DNA of 64,000 nucleotides from Streptomyces sp. NBC_01235 (lineage in GTDB: Bacteria; Actinomycetota; Actinomycetes; Streptomycetales; Streptomycetaceae): the NCBI RefSeq assembly GCF_035989285.1, contig NZ_CP108513.1:8370001-8434000 (forward strand). The letters run 5' to 3'. Under the pieces are notes generated by a model, which was not told where the DNA came from, searched no databases, and saw only the letters and a list, made by a program, of their open reading frames with translations. The position numbers were made by a program, and so were the translations under genes. This document shows, piece by piece, positions 57,793 to 64,000 of the stretch. How positions within the stretch are numbered: position 1 is the first letter of the stretch; each line of letters opens with the position of its first letter.

Positions 57793-59031
57793 GTGGGCTC
57801 GGGAGGGCTGGAGCTGCCCCCTGGTGACGAGGGTCACGAGGGGGGCTCCACAGACGTCCCGCCCGGCACGGTGTCCCTGGCCCGGCCGATGGAGACGAAC
57901 GCCATCGGACCGGAGCTGGACTGGGACGCCGACGCCTGGCGGGAGGTGCGCACCCGCGCCCAGCGGGCCGGCCGGGCCTACATCTGGCTGAACCTCGTCG
58001 AACAGCGGCTGCGCGCCGTGGTGGCCGCCGTGCTGCGGCCCATCTACGAGCCCGTCCACGGCGACGAGTGGGTGGTCGCCGCGGCCGGCCCCGCCGGACA
58101 GGAGTGGGTGCAGCGCGCGGTCGCCGTACGCGAGGTCAGCCGCCGCAAGGGCTACCTGCTCGACCCGGCCGACGACAACGTGATCTCCTTCCTCACGCTG
58201 CCGCAGCTGCGCGAGCTGATGGTGCAGCACTGGCCGTGCTTCGAGCCGTACTTCGACGACCGCCGCGACGTCGAACTCGCCCTGGACGAGCTGGAGGTGA
58301 CCCGCAACGTCGTCTCCCGCAACCGGGCCCTGTCCGAGGCCGTCCTGAACCAGGCCGAACGGGCCTCCGCGCGCCTGCTGGAGATGCTCGGCACCAGCGG
58401 CGACGTGCCCTCCGCGCGCCGGCTGCCCGTCGACGCCGTCGAGGACCTCGTCGGCGACCGGTACGCGGACGTGGTCGCCGTCCACACCGACCGGGTGCGG
58501 CTGCTGCGCCAGTTCCCCGCCGAGGACATCTTCGACGGCGCCCGCCGCCTCGACGCCATCGGCATCGGCCTCAACCTGCTGGTGCAGAACTTCTCCGGCC
58601 GCCGACTGGTCCGCCTCGCCGAGGCCGGCGCCCGCGTCCGGCTGCTGTTCCTCAACCCGGCCTCCAGCGCGGTCAAGCGCCGTGAGCGCGAACTCGGCAT
58701 GAAGCGGGGCGAGTTGAGCAGGGCGGTGGAGATGAACATCCTGCACATGCGCCGGGTCCGCGCCCGGCTGCGCGACCCCGGCGCCTTCCAGATCCAGGTG
58801 TACGACGAGACGCCCCGCTTCACCGCCTACCTCGTCGACGGCGACGGCACCGACGGCATCGCGGTCATCCAGTCCTACCTGCGGCGCATGCGCGGCATGG
58901 AGGCGCCGGTGCTGGTGCTGCGCAACGGCAACCGGGTGGTCAAGTCGGGTGAGGCGGACGAAGGCGGACTTTTCTCGGCATACCGCGAGGAGTTCGAGCT
59001 GGCCTGGGTGGATTCGCGGCCGGTGTCCTGA
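57793..59031 (+). CDS. SAV2148-family HEPN-domain protein
   Basis: A 412-residue cytosolic protein of a Streptomyces-wide family I recognise as SAV2148-type HEPN. The conserved opening is 'GSGGLELPPGDEGHEGGSTD', reached from the GTG at 57793. A helical HEPN-like region ('AWREVRTRAQRAGRAYIWLNLVEQRLRAVVAAVLRP' to 'LMVQHWPCFEPYF') spans about 55-170. The C-terminal third ('LDAIGIGLNLLVQNFSGRRLVRLAEAGARVRLLFLNP') has a phospholipase-D-like strand pattern but no HKD motif. HEPN proteins are often RNases or signalling adaptors. No antitoxin partner is adjacent. Confidence 0.8.
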   Translation: MGSGGLELPPGDEGHEGGSTDVPPGTVSLARPMETNAIGPELDWDADAWREVRTRAQRAGRAYIWLNLVEQRLRAVVAAVLRPIYEPVHGDEWVVAAAGPAGQEWVQRAVAVREVSRRKGYLLDPADDNVISFLTLPQLRELMVQHWPCFEPYFDDRRDVELALDELEVTRNVVSRNRALSEAVLNQAERASARLLEMLGTSGDVPSARRLPVDAVEDLVGDRYADVVAVHTDRVRLLRQFPAEDIFDGARRLDAIGIGLNLLVQNFSGRRLVRLAEAGARVRLLFLNPASSAVKRRERELGMKRGELSRAVEMNILHMRRVRARLRDPGAFQIQVYDETPRFTAYLVDGDGTDGIAVIQSYLRRMRGMEAPVLVLRNGNRVVKSGEADEGGLFSAYREEFELAWVDSRPVS

Positions 59032-59160
59032 GGTATCCGGTTCTTCCCCGGGGTCGGTCGCGGTCGTTCCGGCGTAAGCGGAACGCGATCCTCTGATTGT
59101 CAGTGGCGCATGCGAGGGTGGAGGTCACTGGGGGAAGCACCACCAAGAAGGGGGGCCATG

Positions 59161-59883
59161 ATGGCCTGGTACCGGGAGCTGCTGATCGGCTTCGACCTGG
59201 AGACGACCGGGACGGACCCGCGCGAGGCGCGCATCGTCACGGGAGCCGTGATCGAGGTCAGGGACGGGCAGGTCCTGGGCCACCGCGAGTGGCTGGCGGA
59301 CCCGGGCGTGGAGATCCCGGCGGACGCGGTGGCGGTGCACGGGATCAGCAATGAGCGGGCCGCCGGCGAGGGCGCCCCCGCCGACCAGGTCGCGGACGCG
59401 ATCGCCGAGGTCCTCGTGGGGTACTGGCGCACCGGCGTTCCGGTCGTCGCCTACAACGCCGCCTTCGACCTCACCCTCCTCTCCGCCGAGCTGCGACGCC
59501 ACGGCCTGCCCTCCCTGCGCGAGCGCCTGGGCGGCCCGGACCCGGCGCCGGTCGTCGACCCGTACGCCATCGACCGCTCGGTCGACCGCTACCGGCGTGG
59601 CAAGCGCAACCTCGAAGCGGTCTGCGCCGAGTACGGCGTTCCGCTCGACTCCGCCCATGACGCCTCCGCCGACGCCCTGGCCGCGGCCCGACTGGCCTGC
59701 GCGATAGCCGCCCGCCACCCCAAGGTCGCGGCCCTCGGCCCGGCGGAGCTGCACCGCCGTCAGATCGAGTGGTACGCCGAGTGGGCGGCGGACTTCCAGA
59801 GCTTCCTGCGCCGCAAGGGGGACGCGGACGCGGTGGTGGACGGGGCCTGGCCGATGCGACAGGTGGCGGGGGAGACCGTCTGA
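59161..59883 (+). CDS. DEDDh 3'-5' exonuclease (DnaQ/epsilon-like)
   Basis: A 240-residue exonuclease. ExoI is 'GFDLETTGTDPREARIV' (Asp-Glu, about residue 10), ExoII is 'VVAYNAAFDLTLLSAEL' (Asp, about 103), and ExoIII is 'SAHDASADALAAARLACAI' (His/Asp, about 165). It is a standalone proofreading or repair nuclease without a polymerase domain. The GGGGGG box upstream serves ATG 59161; ATG 59158 would add one Met. The C-terminal tail (residues 200-240) is a helical extension. Confidence 0.92.
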   Translation: MAWYRELLIGFDLETTGTDPREARIVTGAVIEVRDGQVLGHREWLADPGVEIPADAVAVHGISNERAAGEGAPADQVADAIAEVLVGYWRTGVPVVAYNAAFDLTLLSAELRRHGLPSLRERLGGPDPAPVVDPYAIDRSVDRYRRGKRNLEAVCAEYGVPLDSAHDASADALAAARLACAIAARHPKVAALGPAELHRRQIEWYAEWAADFQSFLRRKGDADAVVDGAWPMRQVAGETV

Positions 59884-59948
59884 GGAGGGCGGTTCGCGAT
59901 GCCGTCCGTCCACTTGCGGGTAGGACGACAGGCGGCCGGCTCCCCACC

Positions 59949-60080
59949 GTGACAGAGCTGGACGTCCGTGCCGGCCGCGTCGTCGGCCTGGCTGAGCCCA
60001 ACGGCGCCGGCAAGTCCGCCCTTTACCGCCTTCACCGCCTGGTGGATGCGCCGGCGTCCCTCCTGAGCCGGGCCTCGGCC
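59949..60080 (+). pseudogene. ABC ATPase fragment (P-loop only)
   Basis: Some 44 codons after a GTG at 59949 read 'VTELDVRAGRVVGLAEPNGAGKSALYRLHRLVDAP'. This contains the beta-strand and Walker A (xPNGAGKS) of an ABC transporter ATPase. The rest of the protein is absent, and the frame runs into the convergent phosphotransferase gene. It is probably a deletion remnant. Confidence 0.5.
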
Positions 60081-60102
60081 CGCCACGCCCGCAGCACCCG
60101 GA

Positions 60103-60966
60103 TCAGAACGGATACCACCGCACCCCCTCGTCCCCGTCCCGCAGCGACGCCACCCGGCGCCGGAACTCCGCCAGCGCCTGGGGGCCGGCGGGCGCGTGCT
60201 GGGCGACCCAGGCGCAGCTCGCGGTCTCCCGGGCGCCCCGCAGGACCGCGCAGCCCGCCCACTCCCGCACGTCCCAGCCGTACGTCTCGGTGAAGGAGCC
60301 GTACGCCTCGGCCGACAGGCCGTACCGGTCGCGGGAGAGCGCCATGACCACCAGGTCGTGCTCGCGCAGATCGGCGGAGACGGTCTCCAGGTCGACCAGG
60401 ACCGGACCGTCGGGGCCTATGTGCACATTGCGCGGCAGCGCGTCGCCGTGGATCGGGCCGGGCGGCAGATGCGGGGTGAGCGCCGCGGCGGCGGTGGCGA
60501 AGCCGTCGCGGCGCTCGCGCAGATACGCCGCGTCGGCCGGGTCGATCGCGTCGCCCGCCAGCCGCAGCCAGCGTTCGACCCCCGACAGCAGGTCGCGCGG
60601 GGGCAGACCGAAGGAGGGGGTGGGCAAGGCGTGCACGAGGCGCAGCAGTTCGGCCAGATCCCGCGGTTCGGCAGGCCGTACCGGGTCGGGCAGCCGGTGC
60701 CACACGGTCACCGGGTGTCCCTCGACCAGCAGCGGCTTCGGCTCGGCCGCCCGCACCGCCGGGACGCCCGCCTCGGCCAGCCAGGCCGCGATGTCCAGCT
60801 CGCGCCCGGCCCGGTCGAGGAGCTCGGCGTCCCGACCCACCTTCACCACCAGGTCACCTGCGGCGAACACCGCGTTCTCGCCCAGGGCGAGCAGCCGCGC
60901 GTCCGTCGCCGGCCCCGGCAGCGCCCCCGCCGCGGCCAGTACGTCCCGCGCCCGTGCTTCGTCCAT
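60103..60966 (-). CDS. APH-family small-molecule phosphotransferase
   Basis: A 287-residue kinase-fold protein with 'LALGENAVFAAGDLVVKVGRDAELLDRAGRELDIAAWL' (N-lobe, Lys about 42), the intact catalytic loop 'PPGPIHGDALPRNVHIG' (Asp about 182) and the metal site 'VLVDLETVS'. The full HGD...N set makes it likely active, unlike the APH protein at 42.3 kb. The substrate could be an aminoglycoside, homoserine or another hydroxyl compound and cannot be told. GGAGG precedes the ATG at 60966. It is divergent from the sugar transporter. Confidence 0.85.
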   Translation of the reverse strand: MDEARARDVLAAAGALPGPATDARLLALGENAVFAAGDLVVKVGRDAELLDRAGRELDIAAWLAEAGVPAVRAAEPKPLLVEGHPVTVWHRLPDPVRPAEPRDLAELLRLVHALPTPSFGLPPRDLLSGVERWLRLAGDAIDPADAAYLRERRDGFATAAAALTPHLPPGPIHGDALPRNVHIGPDGPVLVDLETVSADLREHDLVVMALSRDRYGLSAEAYGSFTETYGWDVREWAGCAVLRGARETASCAWVAQHAPAGPQALAEFRRRVASLRDGDEGVRWYPF

Positions 60967-61010
60967 CGCCCGCCTCCGTGTCGTTCTCCGCGTTCCGCGC
61001 GTGGCCCCAC

Positions 61011-61037
61011 CGGATGGCATCGGGATCCGGCCATCCG
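61011..61037. promoter_or_regulatory. 8-bp inverted repeat between the phosphotransferase and sugar transporter
   Basis: CGGATGGC (61011-61018) and GCCATCCG (61030-61037) are exact inverse copies 11 bp apart in a 185-bp divergent gap. It is a plausible operator for the sugar ABC operon. A TTGACG at 61084-61089 could be its -35 box. Confidence 0.35.
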
Positions 61038-61151
61038 ACGGCCAGTGTCGCATTCGCACAGTTCGGAGGGTGCGCGTGCTGTCTTGACGGCGTACAGCAC
61101 CTTCACGACCATGGCGGGGCCCGTCACAGCCGCGGGAAGGGGGACGCTTCC

Positions 61152-62087
61152 GTGTCGTTGGCGACCGAGAAGAGAGGGACGGTGCGCCGCGCGACCGCCA
61201 CCGGCCCGCCGCGCGGCACCGTCGGCCACGGCGCGTGGTTCCTCGTCCTCCCCGCCCTGGTCCCCATCCTGGTCCTGAGCGTCGGCCCGCTGCTGTACGG
61301 GATCCTGCTGGCGTTCACCGACGCCCAGTCGGGCCGCACCGCGCCCACCCGGTGGATCGGCGCCCTCAACTTCTCCGACCTGCTGCACGACACCCTGTTC
61401 TGGGAGTCGTTCCGGATCGGCCTGGTCTGGGCGGTCGGGGTGACCGTGCCGCAGTTTCTGCTCGCCCTCGGCCTCGCCCTGCTCCTGAACGAGGACCTGC
61501 GGCTGCGCTGGCTGGCCCGCGCCCTGGCGATCATCCCGTGGGCGATGCCCGAGGTCGTGGTCGGCGTCATGTGGCGGCTGGTCTACAACCCGGACGCCGG
61601 CATCCTCAACGAGACGCTGCGCGACCTGGGCCTGGGCGACGGGCGGGACTGGCTCAGCGGGCTGGCGACCACCCTGCCCGCGGTGATCGTCGTGGGCGTG
61701 TGGGCGGGCATGCCGCAGACGACGGTCACCCTGCTCGCCGGCCTGCAGAACACCCCGCGCGAACTGCACGAGGCGGCCGAGATGGACGGCGCGGGCGCCT
61801 GGCGCCGCTTCCGCACGGTCACCTGGCCCGCCCTCAGACCCATCGCCCTCGCCGTCACGGCGCTGAACTTCATCTGGAACTTCAACTCATTCGCCCTGGT
61901 CTATGTGCTGACCAACGGCGGACCCGGCGGCCGCACCCGGCTGCCCATGCTCTTCGCCTACGAAGAGGCCTTCCGCTACGGCCAGTTCGGGTACGCGGCG
62001 GCGATGGGCTGTGTGATGGTCGCGGTGATCTCGGTGTTCCTGGCCCTGTTCCTGGTGGGCCGGATCAGGGGAGGTGACGACGCGTGA
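61152..62087 (+). CDS. Sugar ABC transporter permease (MalF-like)
   Basis: A 311-residue inner-membrane permease of the carbohydrate uptake-1 family with six helices. 'WFLVLPALVPILVLSVGPLLYGILLAFTD' is the N-terminal helix pair and the EAA loop is 'ELHEAAEMDGAGAWRRFRTVTWPALRP' (about 210-236). 'NFNSFALVYVLTNGGPGGRT' is typical of MalF/UgpA. The GTG at 61152 has AAGGGGG upstream; the frame extends further but without similarity. It is coupled to the next permease by GTGA. No ATPase gene is present, so a shared MsiK-type ATPase is likely (family knowledge). Confidence 0.92.
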   Translation: MSLATEKRGTVRRATATGPPRGTVGHGAWFLVLPALVPILVLSVGPLLYGILLAFTDAQSGRTAPTRWIGALNFSDLLHDTLFWESFRIGLVWAVGVTVPQFLLALGLALLLNEDLRLRWLARALAIIPWAMPEVVVGVMWRLVYNPDAGILNETLRDLGLGDGRDWLSGLATTLPAVIVVGVWAGMPQTTVTLLAGLQNTPRELHEAAEMDGAGAWRRFRTVTWPALRPIALAVTALNFIWNFNSFALVYVLTNGGPGGRTRLPMLFAYEEAFRYGQFGYAAAMGCVMVAVISVFLALFLVGRIRGGDDA

Positions 62088-62917
62088 GGACCCGTCCCGC
62101 GGCCCGCGCCGGCCAGTACACGGCGCTGCTCGCGTACCTCCTCTTCCTCGCCTTCCCCTTCCTCTGGCTGCTCTCCGTCGCGTTCAAACCGCCCCGCGAA
62201 CTGGGCAGCCTGCACCCCACCTGGATCCCGAAGCACCCCACCCTCGTCAACTTCCGCCAGGCCTTCGACGAACAGCCCCTGCTGCACGCCGCGGGCAACT
62301 CCCTGCTCGCCGCGCTGGGCGCCGCCCTGATCGCCGTCGCGCTCGCCACCCCGATGGCGTACGTCATGGCCCGGCAGCGTACCCGGCTCGCGCGCGCCGT
62401 TTCCGGGTGGGTGGTGCTCAGCCAGGCGTTCCCCTTCGTGCTGGTGATCATCCCGCTGTTCCTGGTGCTGAAGAACCTGCGGCTGATCGACTCCGTGCCG
62501 GGGCTGGTGATGGTGTACGTGGTGTGGGCGCTGCCGTTCGCGCTGTGGATGCTCGTCGGATACGTCCGGGCCGTTCCCGTCGAACTGGAGGAGGCGGCGG
62601 CGGTCGACGGGGCCGGGCGGCTGCGGACGCTTCTCTCGGTGACGGCGCCGCTGCTGGCACCGGGGATCGTCGCGACGGCGTTGTTCGCCTTCATCACCGC
62701 GTGGAACGAGTTCTTCTTCGCGCTGGTGTTGCTGAAAACGCCTGAGAAACAGACGCTGCCGGTCGTCCTCACCCACTTCATCGGGGCGGAGGGCGTGGCC
62801 GACCTGGGGCCGCTGGCCGCCGCCGCGTTCCTCGCCACCCTGCCCTCACTGGTCGTCTTCGCGCTCATCCAGCGGAGGATCACGGGCGGCATGCTCGCCG
62901 GGGCGGTGAAGAGCTGA
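62084..62917 (+). CDS. Sugar ABC transporter permease (MalG-like)
   Basis: A 277-residue partner permease. The first helix is 'YLLFLAFPFLWLLSVAFKPPREL', the EAA loop is 'ELEEAAAVDGAGRLRTLLSVTAPLLAP' (about 167-193), and 'ITAWNEFFFALVLLKTPEKQTLPVVL' is the MalG-family C-terminal signature. The GTG at 62084 overlaps the preceding stop, and its own TGA shares one base with the ATG of the binding protein (TGATG). The three genes thus form one operon. Confidence 0.93.
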   Translation: MRTRPAARAGQYTALLAYLLFLAFPFLWLLSVAFKPPRELGSLHPTWIPKHPTLVNFRQAFDEQPLLHAAGNSLLAALGAALIAVALATPMAYVMARQRTRLARAVSGWVVLSQAFPFVLVIIPLFLVLKNLRLIDSVPGLVMVYVVWALPFALWMLVGYVRAVPVELEEAAAVDGAGRLRTLLSVTAPLLAPGIVATALFAFITAWNEFFFALVLLKTPEKQTLPVVLTHFIGAEGVADLGPLAAAAFLATLPSLVVFALIQRRITGGMLAGAVKS

Positions 62918-64000
62918 TGCGGACGAGACTGCTGGCCCTGGTGGTGCTGCTGCTCCTCGCGGGCTGCTCGTCGGGCGGCGGGCGCGACGAGGGCCCCGTC
63001 ACCCTCCGCTTCCAGTCCCTGGCTTGGCAGGAGGAGTCCGTCACGGCCAACAGGGAACTCGTGAAGGAGTGGAACGCCACCCACGCGGACGTCAAAGTCG
63101 AGTATGTGCAGGGAAGTTGGGACAGCGTCCACGACCAGCTCCTCACCTCCTTCGAAGGAGGTGAGGCCCCCGACATCATCCACGACGCCTCCGACGACCT
63201 CGCCGATTTCGCCTACGGCGGCTACCTCGCCGACCTGAGCGACCTGCTTCCTGCCCGCCTCAAGTCCGACATCCCGCATCGCAGTTGGGAGACGACGACC
63301 TTCGGCGACGGCGTCTACGGCGTGCCCTTCCTCCAGGAGCCGCGTGTCCTCGTCGCCAACGCGACCTGGCTGAAGCGGTCCGGCGTGCGGATCCCGACCG
63401 CCGAACACCCCTGGAGCTGGGCGGAGTTCCGGCAGATCACCCAGCGGCTCAGCGGCGGTGGGAAGTACGGAGTGGCCTGGCCGCTGAAGGAGCCCGTGTC
63501 CGCCACCCTCAACCTCTCCCTGTCGGCGGGCGGGCAGTTGTTCCACCGAGGCGCGGACGGCCGTGTCACCGTCCGCTTCGAGACCGGCGACGAGGTCGTC
63601 CCGCGCACCGTCCACGACCAGGTCGCCGCCGACCACAGCGCCTCGCCCACCACGCTGGGCAGCGGCGGCTCGGACACCCTGCCCGGCTTCTTCGGCGGCA
63701 GGTACGCGATGGTCCCGCTCGGCTTCTCCTATCGCCAGCAGATCGCGCAGCAGGCGCCCAAGGGCTTCGACTGGCAGGTGCTGCCCGCCCCGGCGGGCGC
63801 CGACGGACTCGCCCAGGGGGTCAGCCCGCAGACCCTGTCCGTCGCCGAGGACAGCCCCCACAAGAAGGAGGCCGTCGCCTTCGTCGACTTCCTGCTGCGG
63901 CCTAAGAACATGGTGCGCCTCGCGCTGGGCGACTGGATGCTGCCGACCGGCACCCAGGCGCTCGCGGACCCCGCCCTGCACACGACGAAGGACGACTGGG
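62917..64000 (+). CDS. Sugar ABC transporter solute-binding lipoprotein (partial, runs off the right edge)
   Basis: The ATG at 62917 opens a family-1 extracellular binding protein still open at the window end (361 residues visible). The leader 'LLALVVLLLLAGCSSGGG' has a lipobox with Cys about 17. The fold shows 'VTLRFQSLAWQEESV', 'APDIIHDASDDLADFAYGGYLADLSDLLP', 'GVPFLQEPRVLVANATWLKRSG' and 'HPWSWAEFRQITQRLSGGGKYGVAWP', as in maltose/oligosaccharide-binding lipoproteins. Binding protein after the permeases is less common than before them. The specific sugar is not evident. Confidence 0.9.
   Translation, partial: MRTRLLALVVLLLLAGCSSGGGRDEGPVTLRFQSLAWQEESVTANRELVKEWNATHADVKVEYVQGSWDSVHDQLLTSFEGGEAPDIIHDASDDLADFAYGGYLADLSDLLPARLKSDIPHRSWETTTFGDGVYGVPFLQEPRVLVANATWLKRSGVRIPTAEHPWSWAEFRQITQRLSGGGKYGVAWPLKEPVSATLNLSLSAGGQLFHRGADGRVTVRFETGDEVVPRTVHDQVAADHSASPTTLGSGGSDTLPGFFGGRYAMVPLGFSYRQQIAQQAPKGFDWQVLPAPAGADGLAQGVSPQTLSVAEDSPHKKEAVAFVDFLLRPKNMVRLALGDWMLPTGTQALADPALHTTKDDW

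Noticed and set aside
56230..58746. 838-codon minus-strand frame opposite the amine oxidase and HEPN genes
   Set aside because: Low-complexity antisense translation. The plus strand has signal peptides and conserved motifs.

Overview
The window is high-GC DNA with the codon bias, GTG/TTG starts, four-base start/stop overlaps and gene families of a Streptomyces chromosome. Markers include two conservons (cvnABCD), a bifunctional geosmin synthase, a Spo0M-like sporulation protein, a Streptomyces subtilisin inhibitor, an A-factor-receptor-like TetR regulator and a lytic polysaccharide monooxygenase. I see no rRNA, tRNA, CRISPR array, insertion sequence or phage module. It reads as ordinary chromosome carrying an unusual number of broken genes.

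Layout. 0-3.3 kb: the end of an upstream gene, then a minus-strand pair of membrane-linked glycosyltransferases. 3.4-6.4 kb: a small unknown protein and a glycine-betaine/choline ABC importer operon (ATPase and two permeases). Its likely solute-binding lipoprotein lies 6 kb away at 12.3 kb, with a ridA relic and conservon 1 (6.9-11.9 kb, minus) between. 13.3-16 kb: an internally deleted aromatic amino-acid lyase, a Tat-exported GH43-type hydrolase with an arabinose-binding domain, and an ankyrin protein. 16.3-21.6 kb: conservon 2, led by a sugar-type binding lipoprotein in the same orientation. 21.9-23.4 kb: a frameshifted methyltransferase and an Lrp/AsnC relic. 23.4-31.6 kb: Spo0M, a DUF6230/DUF6114 membrane pair, a small secreted protein, an LPMO, a secreted subtilase, and a TetR regulator with a TTA codon and an upstream inverted repeat. 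31.8-37.3 kb: an ARMT1/DUF89 protein, a P450-hydrolase pair, an F420-type oxidoreductase and a decayed SsuB/TauB-type ATPase running up to geosmin synthase. 39.6-43.3 kb: PDZ membrane protein, LysE exporter, M24 peptidase and an APH-fold protein lacking its catalytic Asp. 43.6-55.2 kb: the trehalose/glycogen genes treZ, treY and glgX, interspersed with an FHA protein, two M14 carboxypeptidases flanking a subtilisin inhibitor, and a nitroreductase-hemerythrin fusion. 55.4-57.7 kb: two secreted proteins that together look like a copper amine oxidase split into two genes. 57.8-64 kb: a HEPN-type protein, a DEDDh exonuclease, an ABC relic, an APH phosphotransferase and a sugar ABC importer running off the right edge.

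Functional themes are osmoprotection (betaine uptake plus trehalose synthesis from glycogen), G-protein/histidine-kinase-like signalling (two conservons), secreted degradation (GH43, LPMO, subtilase, amine oxidase) with a protease inhibitor, and aerial-growth-associated products (geosmin, Spo0M). At least seven loci are broken (ridA, aromatic lyase, methyltransferase, Lrp, SsuB-like ATPase, a P-loop fragment, and an APH gene with an inactivating substitution). Two short palindromic elements of a type I recognise as dispersed in Streptomyces lie inside coding sequence: one breaks ridA, the other is tolerated in frame in geosmin synthase.
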